A stretch of DNA of 64,000 nt, taken from assembly GCF_003390375.1 (NCBI RefSeq), contig NZ_QUOT01000001.1, positions 3,534,001 to 3,598,000 of the forward strand, given 5' to 3'. The notes below the pieces were generated by a model, which worked only from the letters and a program-made list of their open reading frames with translations, was not told the origin of the DNA and ran no database searches. The stretch is from Thalassotalea euphylliae. Its GTDB lineage: Bacteria > Pseudomonadota > Gammaproteobacteria > Enterobacterales > Alteromonadaceae. Below, piece after piece: positions 1-8,424 of this stretch. The translations under genes were made by a program, and so were the position numbers. Position 1 is the stretch's first letter. Each line of letters begins with the position of its first letter.

Positions 1-1
1 A

Positions 2-742
2 TTGCTCATTAATAACTCCACTAGACAGCTTATTCGTGTTCGTGCGGCCATGGAGCTGGAACGACAAAGTGTTGAACTTTCCTTATTAGAGCAACGTAGT
101 AGGGTGCAATCGTTGCAGCAGGCAAGCAAAGAGCAAAGCACTTGGCAGCAAATAACCATTACGGCTGGTATAGCTACAGCGCTAGTACTAGCGTTGACCA
201 TTGCCGTTGTTTTATACCTCAAGAATAAACGAATTTATGAGCTGTCAATTACCGACCCATTATCGGGGGTTTTTAATCGTCGTTATGTTTTTGAATACTT
301 AGATAAGCTCATCGCAACCAGTCACGGCAGAAACGGTGATTTAGCGATTTTGTTGTTTGATATTGATAATTTTAAGCAAGTTAACGATAACTATGGCCAT
401 CCATTTGGCGATGAAGTGATTTATCGGGTTAGCCAGATAGCGCAAGACACATTACGTGTTGGTGATGTTCTAGGGCGCATTGGCGGCGAAGAATTTTTGT
501 GTATTTTACCCAGAACTGATGCCGAGCAAGCTGAAACTATTGCCAAACGGTTAGCGGCAAATATTCAACAAGCCTTGTTTACCAATGAATCTGGTCAACA
601 AATTACTATTACTTGCAGTGTCGGTATTAGTGCTATTGACAGTAGCATGCAAGATAGAGCAACGCTCTATGTGCAGTCTGATAAAGCGCTGTACCAAGCA
701 AAAATGAACGGTAAAAACCAAGTAGTGATTTATCAAGAATAA
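2..742 (+). CDS. Diguanylate cyclase, membrane-anchored (5' end outside window)
   Basis: C-terminal part of a GGDEF protein that makes c-di-GMP from two GTP. The visible part has a coiled-coil-like stretch (about residues 15-48), one transmembrane helix (about 51-73) and a GGDEF domain. The active-site motif is GGEEF (161-165). An RVGD motif lies exactly five residues upstream, matching the product-inhibition I-site, so the enzyme is probably active and feedback-inhibited. The reading frame is open to the left edge, so the first TTG is not necessarily the start; an upstream sensor (often TPR or periplasmic) is likely missing. It ends 200 bp before the ovothiol locus and is probably unrelated to it. 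Confidence 0.9.
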   Translation: MLINNSTRQLIRVRAAMELERQSVELSLLEQRSRVQSLQQASKEQSTWQQITITAGIATALVLALTIAVVLYLKNKRIYELSITDPLSGVFNRRYVFEYLDKLIATSHGRNGDLAILLFDIDNFKQVNDNYGHPFGDEVIYRVSQIAQDTLRVGDVLGRIGGEEFLCILPRTDAEQAETIAKRLAANIQQALFTNESGQQITITCSVGISAIDSSMQDRATLYVQSDKALYQAKMNGKNQVVIYQE

Positions 743-827
743 TAGCGAAATCTTGGCTGTTTTATTTGTTGTGCGATATTGTTAGGGTAGAGTTAATCGA
801 TGCTTAAGCAGGTCTGTTTGCAATTAA

Positions 828-853
828 TGCCAATTAATTAATTGAAGTTGGTA
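828..853. repeat. Possible remnant of a palindromic TIR element
   Basis: A short stretch reads TGCCAATTAATTAATTGA and then AAGTTGGTA. It resembles the two ends of the element at 10603-10764 (ATACCAATT...AATTGGTAT, with an AATTAATTGA run just inside) brought together without the middle. This could be a deletion remnant or chance in AT-rich DNA. Nothing else is recognisable in the 200 bp before the next gene. Confidence 0.25.
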
Positions 854-942
854 ATAAGTAATACACATAGCTTAAATAGACGGGCAAGCATTTGAATCAA
901 AAGCTAAGCAAAAAGCCGTACCAAACCAATAGAGAAGACGGT

Positions 943-2265
943 ATGACAACTAGCGCGCTCGCAAGGCGAGCAATTACTATTTTCCAAGATCATATTGAAG
1001 CGCTCGGTTATAAGCCGCTGGTTCATTTTGAGCTAGAAGGCTGTTGTCATTCAAGCCAAAACTCAGCGAGTCAAGCTCCGTTTAATCGTACATTGTCAGG
1101 TACTAAAGCAGGCACTAAAACTGGCAACAAATTAGCTACTGCCGCTGAACTTTCACATAGAAAGTCAGCTTCGCACAGAGGTCGAGAGCATACTCGCGAG
1201 CGAAAGTTATCCTCTGAACACTTTGTTCACATTAACAAAGCACTAAAACATGCAGGTATTGAGGGGCAGTTAGTTGCTGAATATTGGCATAACCAGTGGG
1301 AGTACGTGTCATTATTCGCAGGTCAATCGCCATTAAAAGAGGCACAGAACCTTGCGCAGGCTATGCAATTGTTGCCGAAACTTTTTGCTCAGCACGGCTT
1401 TGATCAAACCCTAATTAAGCCAGTGGTATGGTCTGGCGATCAGGGGCAATTAGCACTCGGCAGTAAAAACATCTTTACCGAAAAAGCGCGTGCTGTTCAT
1501 ATTCCCAATGCCATTCAAGTCAATGTCAGTGTGCTTGATAGCGACGGTGAAAACTTAGTCGCACGCGATAATTTCGGCGAATTACTGCAACGCTGTTTTC
1601 TCAATACTAGCCTAGCGAACTGTTTGTTATTTATGCCTGAACCGGATGCATTTGAACGACTTGCATTGAAAAACAAATATGGCCTAGCACAAGAACTTTG
1701 CTCGCCAACCGACATTTCTGGTGGTCATCAAGGTAGTATTGCGCTTTATAAAGAGCGAGGAAAACACAACCAACCCATGGGTGTTGAAGTCATATTGTAT
1801 GATCAACACAGCCAAGCGTTGCTAAGCGAACAAAACTGGCAAAAAACTGCACGAGTGGAGCATAGATTAGGCTCAGCTAGCATGGCATATGATCCTTATG
1901 TCAATGTGGTATTTGCCCTTGCTAACCTTGTTGATGCACTTGAGGCATATCACAACGACAAAGGAAGAGCTTTGTTAGCCACGCCGTTTATTGAACAAGC
2001 CTTACCCGTTCAAATGTACTCTCGGATAAAAGAACATCACCTTAACAACGGTCTCGATAATAAATGCACAACTAAGCAGGCGCAGGAACCCAGTGCGTAC
2101 GAGTTATTTGCAGGCAGTGATTGGTTGGCCAAACGCATTAATCGCTCTGGCCAAGCCTTGAATAAAAGCAATTTACTGCACCGTGAGCTAGGCGAGCAGT
2201 TAACTCGTAGTGTACTCACTAAGTATCAGCCCAATAACAATATTGCATTACTGACGACAGGATAA
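943..2265 (+). CDS. Degenerate glutamine synthetase-like protein next to ovoA
   Basis: About 440 residues with no named family that I recognise, but several motifs align with the catalytic domain of glutamine synthetases, closest to PuuA-type gamma-glutamylpolyamine synthetases. Counting from the TTG at 892, they are: an E-x-E pair (E47, E49), E130 and E137 in AEYWHNQWEY (compare SEYAPGQFEI), and R321-x-E323-x-R325 in ARVEHRLGSA. The two metal/substrate histidines of the HxHxSL motif are replaced (Q209, N211 in IQVNVSV). Residues 52-108 are a low-complexity Ser/Thr/Lys/Arg-rich insert. The ATG at 943 is preferred because the domain starts just after it; a TTG start at 892 is possible. The gene ends 9 bp before ovoA, so the two are probably cotranscribed. 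Function unknown; an amide ligase, or a non-catalytic partner in ovothiol metabolism, is an inference. Confidence 0.6.
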   Translation: MTTSALARRAITIFQDHIEALGYKPLVHFELEGCCHSSQNSASQAPFNRTLSGTKAGTKTGNKLATAAELSHRKSASHRGREHTRERKLSSEHFVHINKALKHAGIEGQLVAEYWHNQWEYVSLFAGQSPLKEAQNLAQAMQLLPKLFAQHGFDQTLIKPVVWSGDQGQLALGSKNIFTEKARAVHIPNAIQVNVSVLDSDGENLVARDNFGELLQRCFLNTSLANCLLFMPEPDAFERLALKNKYGLAQELCSPTDISGGHQGSIALYKERGKHNQPMGVEVILYDQHSQALLSEQNWQKTARVEHRLGSASMAYDPYVNVVFALANLVDALEAYHNDKGRALLATPFIEQALPVQMYSRIKEHHLNNGLDNKCTTKQAQEPSAYELFAGSDWLAKRINRSGQALNKSNLLHRELGEQLTRSVLTKYQPNNNIALLTTG

Positions 2266-2274
2266 TGCGTTTTT

Positions 2275-4419
2275 ATGATGAATATTACGAAACAACAACT
2301 AAAAACTCCATATTTAACCGCAGCAGACTCGCAATCAGGCAACATCGAGCAAATTGCAGCAAAACGCGCGGAATTAAAAGCTTACTTTATCAACAGCTGG
2401 CAGACTTATGAGTCGCTGTTTGCTTTGATCAATAACGACGAGGCGTTTTACTCTCGACCAGAGCCCTTGCGCCACCCATTGATTTTCTATTACGGCCATA
2501 CGGCAACTTTTTACATTAACAAACTGATGCTGGGTAAGTTTATAAAGCAGCGAATAAATGAAAAGCTTGAAGCGATTTGCGCTGTGGGTGTTGATGAAAT
2601 GAGTTGGGACGATCTCAACAGTGCACATTACGACTGGCCAAGTGTTGACGAAGTTAGAACATATCGCAATCAAGTGTTTGATTTGGTCTGCGAGTTAATT
2701 GATACCATGGAGCTGAGCTTGCCTATCACGCAAGACTCACTTGCTTGGATCATTTTGATGGGGAGCGAGCACGAACGAATTCACTTGGAAACCTCATCAG
2801 TAATCATGCGTATGTTGCCATTGCAAGATTTAACACCGACTGAAGCATGGCAGTCATGTCCTTATCAAGGCCAAGCACCAATTAATGAGTTGCTGCCAGT
2901 TGTCGCACAAGCGATTGAGCTAGGAAAAAAAGCCGACGATAACACCTATGGCTGGGACAACGAATATGGCGCTGTATCGCTAGACGTACCTGATTTTCGC
3001 GCCAGTAAGTATTTAGTTTCTAACCAAGAGTTTATGGCTTTTGTCGAGGCTGGGGGTTATCAAACACCTTCGTATTGGTCGCCTGAAGGTCAGCAATGGT
3101 TGAGTTATAAGCAGGCGACTATGCCGCGTTTTTGGTTGAAAAAAGACGATGGTTATTATCAGCGCAATCTGTTGTCGGAAATGCCGTTACCTTTAAATTG
3201 GCCAGTTGAAGTTAACTACTTGGAAGCGAAAGCTTTTTGTAATTGGCAGTCGAGTGTTACGGGGCGCAATGTCAGGTTGCCTACTGAGCCAGAGTGGTAT
3301 GTGCTGCGTGAAAAAGTCGCTGGCGACTTACCCGATTGGCAAGAGGCTCCAGGCAATACAAACCTAGAATATTTTGCCTCTAGCTGCCCTGTCGATAAGT
3401 TTGATAACCAAGGCATTTTTGACGTAGTGGGTAATGTTTGGCAATGGACTGAGTCGAGTATTGATGCTTTTGAAGGCTTTAAAGTGCATCCGTTATACGA
3501 TGACTTTTCCACACCAACCTTTGACGGTAAACATAACTTGATTAAGGGCGGCTCATGGATTTCCACCGGTAACGAAGCAATTGCGAGTTCGCGTTACGCG
3601 TTTCGTCGCCACTTCTTCCAACATGCGGGATTCCGTTATGTGGAAAGTGAGCAACAAGCTATGCCATTGGTGCCTGCCAACCATTTTGAACAAGACCAAG
3701 ATGTTTGCCAACAACTGCAAAGTCACTATCAAAATGTCGGTCTTAGCGGTGGTAATTACCAGCAGCAATTAGCCGAGCAGGTTCGTACTTGGCTTGTCGA
3801 GCACAATGCCAACACCGAGAAATTATTGGACTTAGGCTGCAGTGTTGGCCGCACAAGTTTTGCTCTTGCGGACTTGTTTGAGCATGTTGATGGGGTCGAT
3901 TTTTCTGCGCGCTATATTCAGCACGGCGTTAAACTTCAACTTGGTGAAGCGGTGCGTTTTGAAACAGTGCAAGAGGGAGATATTGTAGACTTTCATGAGC
4001 TTTCATTAACAGATGTTGGCTTGTCTGCTGCCCAAAATGTGTTGTTTAGCCAAGGCGATGCAACGAATCTAAAAGACATTTTCACTGGCTATGACGTAAT
4101 ACTCGCTCAGCAAGTACTAGAGCAATGTTATGATCCAAAGCAGTTTCTAAAGCAAGTCTCGACTCGTTTGAACGACGGTGCTTTGTTAGTGATAGCTTCA
4201 GATTATCAGTTTGATGCTCAGGTTGCTCCAAAAGAAAAGTGGCTTGGAGGTATCAAGGTTAATGGCGAAAACCTAGTGGGATTTGAAGGTGTTCAACAAA
4301 CCTTGGGTAATAGCTTTGAATTACTGGCACAAACTCAACTTAACCAAGTGATTAAAGTGACCAAACGCACCAGCCAGCTCAGTGAAAAGCACGTAACCTT
4401 ATGGCGCTTTAATGCATAA
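2275..4419 (+). CDS. ovoA: 5-histidylcysteine sulfoxide synthase / 4-mercaptohistidine N1-methyltransferase OvoA
   Basis: OvoA is an iron enzyme that joins cysteine to histidine C5 to give a sulfoxide; its C-terminal domain methylates the thiolhistidine with SAM. The 714-residue protein shows all three expected modules. The N-terminal DinB-like part contains the iron ligands, probably H75 and H166/H170 (HERIH). The FGE-sulfatase domain contains LPTEPEWY and FDVVGNVWQWTES, then GGSW and RRHFFQHAGFRY. The methyltransferase starts near residue 517 with LDLGCSVGRT. The fused C-terminal methyltransferase distinguishes it from ergothioneine EgtB. ACAGGA just upstream is a reasonable ribosome binding site. 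The gene follows the GS-like gene closely and precedes an OvoB-like enzyme. Cytoplasmic; ovothiol acts as an antioxidant thiol. Confidence 0.93.
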   Translation: MMNITKQQLKTPYLTAADSQSGNIEQIAAKRAELKAYFINSWQTYESLFALINNDEAFYSRPEPLRHPLIFYYGHTATFYINKLMLGKFIKQRINEKLEAICAVGVDEMSWDDLNSAHYDWPSVDEVRTYRNQVFDLVCELIDTMELSLPITQDSLAWIILMGSEHERIHLETSSVIMRMLPLQDLTPTEAWQSCPYQGQAPINELLPVVAQAIELGKKADDNTYGWDNEYGAVSLDVPDFRASKYLVSNQEFMAFVEAGGYQTPSYWSPEGQQWLSYKQATMPRFWLKKDDGYYQRNLLSEMPLPLNWPVEVNYLEAKAFCNWQSSVTGRNVRLPTEPEWYVLREKVAGDLPDWQEAPGNTNLEYFASSCPVDKFDNQGIFDVVGNVWQWTESSIDAFEGFKVHPLYDDFSTPTFDGKHNLIKGGSWISTGNEAIASSRYAFRRHFFQHAGFRYVESEQQAMPLVPANHFEQDQDVCQQLQSHYQNVGLSGGNYQQQLAEQVRTWLVEHNANTEKLLDLGCSVGRTSFALADLFEHVDGVDFSARYIQHGVKLQLGEAVRFETVQEGDIVDFHELSLTDVGLSAAQNVLFSQGDATNLKDIFTGYDVILAQQVLEQCYDPKQFLKQVSTRLNDGALLVIASDYQFDAQVAPKEKWLGGIKVNGENLVGFEGVQQTLGNSFELLAQTQLNQVIKVTKRTSQLSEKHVTLWRFNA

Positions 4420-4524
4420 TGGTTTGCTTAGCACTTGCTAATCAGCCGCTAGCAAATCGCGTTAGCCAGTTGATAACTAATCGATAAGGTTCGAGTTAAT
4501 TAATGGCTATTAACCATTACTGGG

Positions 4525-4572
4525 TAAAAGGCTAGATAAAAGAGTAGTTAAAAGGCCAGGTAAAAGGAGCTT
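4525..4572. repeat. Four 12-bp tandem repeats after ovoA
   Basis: TAAAAG recurs at exactly 4525, 4537, 4549 and 4561, giving four imperfect 12-bp units (TAAAAGGCTAGA, TAAAAGAGTAGT, TAAAAGGCCAGG, TAAAAGGAGCTT). The last unit forms the 5' arm of the terminator hairpin that follows. The repeats may have arisen by slippage; no function is evident. Confidence 0.8.
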
Positions 4573-4599
4573 CGTAAGAAGTTCCTTTTTGTTTTTTTA
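4563..4599 (+). terminator. Rho-independent terminator after ovoA
   Basis: An 11-bp stem (AAAGGAGCTTC / GAAGTTCCTTT, one G-U pair) with loop GTAA is followed by a T-rich tract TTTGTTTTTTT. It ends only about 14 bp before the ATG of the OvoB-like gene. That gene must therefore be read through, be regulated by the hairpin, or start from a promoter overlapping the terminator. Confidence 0.85.
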
Positions 4600-4613
4600 A
4601 TTTAAATGTACAC

Positions 4614-5774
4614 ATGAAATACGACAGCTTACCTCCTCATATTGCTTATACGCGAGCACTAAACGCTGACATTCGCTATAACCTCAGCCACTCCTGTGGA
4701 CAAGCGTATTCACTCGCCGAATTAACTGCGATGGATAAACATGGGCGGCTAAAATCATTTGCAGATCAGCCATTAGATTATGCCAGCGTGCAAGGGCTAC
4801 CGGAGTTACGAGAGGAAATTGCAAGTTTTCATCAATCCATCAATGAAAGTGAGCAGCTACCCTCTGCAAACTCGCTTAGTGCATTGTCCAAAGAATGTGT
4901 TGTTACCTTTTCGGGGGCACAAGAGGCATTGATGGGGATTTATCAAAGCTTGATCCGCAGCGGTGATGAAGTCGTTGTTTTTACTCCAAACTACCCTTCA
5001 TTAACGGCGATGGTAAAGCCACTTGGTGGCAAGCTAATTGAAATACCTGTCACGTTAGATAAGGAAAATGGTGGTTGGCAGTTTGCTATTAAGCAGCTTA
5101 GCGCAAGCGTTAATGAGCGGACCCGTTTAGTGGTCATCAATGCGCCACACAACCCAACGGGGGCGACGCTTTCTCAAGCACAGCGCAATGAAGTGCTAGC
5201 AACTGTCAAAGCTTACGGTTGTTACCTGCTAAGCGATGACGTTACGCAGCCATTGGCTTATGAACCCTCACTTACACATCAATATTTGAACTACGATAAA
5301 GCGATATCAGTATCTGTGATGTCAAAAAGCTTTGGCCTTGGTGGAGTTCGGATTGGCTGGGCAGTAACGCGCAACCGTCAATTAATAGAACGATTAGTTG
5401 CTTTCAAAGCCAGCCATAGTATTTGTACATCTCGTTTTGATGAGCAGCTCGCGATAGTCGCTTTAGAAAACAATGAATTAATCATCCAAAATACAAAGGC
5501 AATCGCTAAACGAAATATTAATCGCTTTGCCCAGTGCGTTGATAAGTTTCCGAGTTTATTTGAATGGCATCCACCAAGTGCGGGTTTGTTAACGCTTGTT
5601 AAGGTTAATACTAATCAGCCGATAGCACAGTGGTGCAAACATATTGCCGAACAAACGGGGATATTGCTGCTGCCGAGCGAATTATTTGGACTAAATGAGC
5701 CATACATTCGCTTGGGTTTAGGGCAGGAAAACTTCGTTGAAGCGGTTGGCGTATTAGAGCGTTACTTATCATAG
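4614..5774 (+). CDS. ovoB: PLP-dependent aminotransferase-fold enzyme, probable OvoB sulfoxide lyase
   Basis: A 386-residue fold-type I PLP enzyme of aminotransferase class I/II. Visible motifs are NAPHNPTGATL (substrate/cofactor Asn), a Schiff-base lysine K238 in SKSFGL, and GVRIGW. In characterised ovothiol pathways (Erwinia tasmaniensis, established knowledge) OvoB is a PLP enzyme that cleaves the C-S bond of the OvoA sulfoxide product to release 5-thiolhistidine, pyruvate and ammonia. Position directly after ovoA suggests that role; sequence alone cannot exclude an ordinary aminotransferase. No clear Shine-Dalgarno precedes the ATG. Another ATG 8 bp upstream opens only a three-codon ORF that overlaps this start. 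Confidence 0.78.
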   Translation: MKYDSLPPHIAYTRALNADIRYNLSHSCGQAYSLAELTAMDKHGRLKSFADQPLDYASVQGLPELREEIASFHQSINESEQLPSANSLSALSKECVVTFSGAQEALMGIYQSLIRSGDEVVVFTPNYPSLTAMVKPLGGKLIEIPVTLDKENGGWQFAIKQLSASVNERTRLVVINAPHNPTGATLSQAQRNEVLATVKAYGCYLLSDDVTQPLAYEPSLTHQYLNYDKAISVSVMSKSFGLGGVRIGWAVTRNRQLIERLVAFKASHSICTSRFDEQLAIVALENNELIIQNTKAIAKRNINRFAQCVDKFPSLFEWHPPSAGLLTLVKVNTNQPIAQWCKHIAEQTGILLLPSELFGLNEPYIRLGLGQENFVEAVGVLERYLS

Positions 5775-5925
5775 CGTTTTTTATCACTACAAAAGTAGCC
5801 TCTTATTTTTAACACAATTTGTTACATTTAGCGGTCAACCAAAATCCCCCATTTCCCGACTAAACCACTAAAATACCAAGCATAAAGCAACGAATGGAAT
5901 TCGTTCCAATAATAAATTTTATTAC

Positions 5926-8169
5926 ATGTCACTGAAAAAACTCTTATCGATAGGAGCTGCGTTAGTCCTTACGCAAAGCTCAATTGCTGCTTATGCCGAG
6001 CCAGCAAAAAATTACCAATTACCTCACTTTTCAACATCCATTGAAACGGATGGAAAACTTGACGAAGCGATTTGGCAAAGTGCGCTAGTGATTGACCTTG
6101 CTTATGAAAATCGTCCAGCAGAAGGTCAAACTGCGCCAGTAAAAACGCAAATGCTGGTCTTCGAAAACGGGCAAGCATTGCATATTGCCTTTAAAGCATA
6201 TGACCCTAATCCAAGCGATATTCGCGCCGTATTGCGTGATCGCGACAGCTTATGGCGTGATGATCATGTTGGTATTGTCATTGATACGTTCAATGATGAG
6301 CGCAGTGGCTACGAGTTTTATGTTAACCCATTAGGTATTCAAGCCGATTTACGTATGGATGACAGTAATGGTTGGGACGATGATGATTCCTGGGACGCGA
6401 TTTGGGATAGTGCGGGTCAAATCACCGACTTTGGTTATGTGGTTGAAATGGTTATCCCATTTAATGCACTCAGGTTCCCAGAGCGAGCGGGGAGCTTAAC
6501 GTGGAATATTGCCGGTCGTCGTATTTACCCACGCGAAGTGCGTTATGAATTGGCAAGCTATAAAAACGACCGCAACTTAAAGTGTAACTTATGCCAATTT
6601 GACCAACTTGTTGGGTTTGAATCTGCCAAAGCCGGTAATAACTTTCAGCTAACGCCAACGCTGACCATTTCTCGCTTTGATGAAAAGCCAGAAGTTCCAG
6701 GCGACTGGCAACAAGGTGATATCGAAGTTGAACCTGGGTTAGATGTGCGTTGGGGCATTACCCAAGATATGGTACTTAATGCCACGATTAATCCAGACTT
6801 TTCTCAAGTAGAAGCAGATTCAAGTCAGTTAGACGTGAACAATACGTTTTCGTTGTTCTTTCCTGAAAAGCGACCGTTTTTCTTGGATGGGGCGTCTTAT
6901 TTTGATGTCGCAGAGTTTAACTTTGTTCACACGCGCAACATAGTTGAGCCAGATTACGGCGTAAAGCTGACAGGGAAAACCGAAAATCACAGCTACGGTG
7001 TGCTTGTTGCTAACGATAAACACACGAATTTTTTGATCCCTGGCGCACTCGGCTCTGACATTGCTGAACTATCGCAAGAGTCAGACGTGGCACTAGCCCG
7101 TTATAAAGTGGACTTTGGGGAGCGTCACAATGTCGGCGTGTTAATGACTAATCGCAGTGGCGATGATTATCGCAACACACTGGCATCAATTGATGGTAAC
7201 TACTGGTTTTCTGATACCGACAGTTTACGAGTCAATTTTGCCTTTGCTGATACGCAAAACCCAGAGAGTGTACAAAACGATTTTGAGTTAGACGAAGAGC
7301 AGCAAGACCATGCTTACAGCATTCGTTACGGGCGCGAAACTCGTGATTATAATTTGCGTGCTTCATATCGAAATGTGGGGGAGGATTTTCGCTCTGACTT
7401 AGGCTTTGTTTCTAAGGTTGATTTTGAACGAGCCGTATTAGGTGGACGCTACACTTGGTATGGTGAAAAAGATAACTGGTTCCACCGTTGGGGTGTTTTT
7501 GGTGACTGGGATGCCACCTACGATCAAGCGGGTAACTTGCTTGAACGTGAGTATGAGATTCACGGCAACTTGCAAGGGCAATCTCAGTTTTATAGCAATT
7601 TTGGTGTTGTGACGCGTGAGCGCTTGTTTGACGAGCAATATTTTGATGAAACCCAGTACATGGTTTATGCAGAATTTACCCCAATTGCTGGGCTTGAGTT
7701 GGCAAACTTTATTCGAGTTGGCGATCAAGTAGACTTTGCCAATACGCAGCTTGGCGACGCTATTGTGTTAGAGCCAAGAATACTGTGGGATGTGAATCAA
7801 CATTTAAAGTTAGATATTGCCTATAATTTCTTTGAGCTTGATGTTGATGAAGGGCGCTTATTTACCGCCAACCAAATGGATTTTCGCATTAATTATCAGT
7901 TTGATTTACGCAGCATTATTAAACTTGTCGTGCAGTACACAGATATTGATCGCAATGTCGATTTATACCAATACGACACCATTGATGACCGACCTCAAGC
8001 GACTGAGCGATTTTTTGCCACTCAGTTAATTTATTCCTACAAAATCAATCCGCAAACCTTGTTTTTCATAGGCTATTCCGATGGCGGCTTTCAAGATGAT
8101 TCGTTGGAAAATTTAGAGCGAGATCAGCGTAGTATTTTCACCAAATTTAGCTATGCATGGCAGTTGTAG
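5926..8169 (+). CDS. CBM9-like/DUF5916 outer-membrane protein
   Basis: A 747-residue exported protein with an N-terminal signal peptide (cleavage probably near AYAEP, residue about 25). A CBM9/DOMON-like carbohydrate-binding domain lies at about residues 35-230 (TDGKLDEAIWQSA, then DDHVGIVIDTF and GYEFYVNPLG). The rest is the DUF5916 region with alternating aromatic and hydrophobic strands typical of an outer-membrane beta-barrel. The family often accompanies TonB receptors in marine bacteria; its substrate is unknown. No Shine-Dalgarno is visible before the ATG. A small hairpin with a TTCG loop (5895-5908) lies 18 bp upstream. A TonB receptor follows 255 bp downstream, but the gap argues against one tight operon. 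Confidence 0.85.
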   Translation: MSLKKLLSIGAALVLTQSSIAAYAEPAKNYQLPHFSTSIETDGKLDEAIWQSALVIDLAYENRPAEGQTAPVKTQMLVFENGQALHIAFKAYDPNPSDIRAVLRDRDSLWRDDHVGIVIDTFNDERSGYEFYVNPLGIQADLRMDDSNGWDDDDSWDAIWDSAGQITDFGYVVEMVIPFNALRFPERAGSLTWNIAGRRIYPREVRYELASYKNDRNLKCNLCQFDQLVGFESAKAGNNFQLTPTLTISRFDEKPEVPGDWQQGDIEVEPGLDVRWGITQDMVLNATINPDFSQVEADSSQLDVNNTFSLFFPEKRPFFLDGASYFDVAEFNFVHTRNIVEPDYGVKLTGKTENHSYGVLVANDKHTNFLIPGALGSDIAELSQESDVALARYKVDFGERHNVGVLMTNRSGDDYRNTLASIDGNYWFSDTDSLRVNFAFADTQNPESVQNDFELDEEQQDHAYSIRYGRETRDYNLRASYRNVGEDFRSDLGFVSKVDFERAVLGGRYTWYGEKDNWFHRWGVFGDWDATYDQAGNLLEREYEIHGNLQGQSQFYSNFGVVTRERLFDEQYFDETQYMVYAEFTPIAGLELANFIRVGDQVDFANTQLGDAIVLEPRILWDVNQHLKLDIAYNFFELDVDEGRLFTANQMDFRINYQFDLRSIIKLVVQYTDIDRNVDLYQYDTIDDRPQATERFFATQLIYSYKINPQTLFFIGYSDGGFQDDSLENLERDQRSIFTKFSYAWQL

Positions 8170-8424
8170 TTATTAGTAGCCAAACTTTGGGTAATTGCTG
8201 AAACTGCCGTTGGCAAGTTTTCGTAACAGTTCGTCGCAAATTAGATACCTGACATCGATCGTCGGCTGTTAGGTATCGACATTAAGCTAAATATAGCTAC
8301 ACTCACGACCCTAATTGTTTTGCTTAGTTTTGTTTGGCGTAGCTTTCTTTTAGATAGCCTAGCTCTGCTAACTCACTTAGCCGATGCTCTTTTAGTGCGC
8401 TATCAGTGAATCACATAGGTTGTT

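Noticed and set aside
5895..5908. Small hairpin TGGAA-TTCG-TTCCA before the DUF5916 gene
   Set aside because: Only five base pairs; a stable loop type, but too short to claim a function.
8244..8277. Inverted repeat GATACCT/AGGTATC after the DUF5916 gene
   Set aside because: No T-run and a 20-nt loop; not convincing as a terminator or site.
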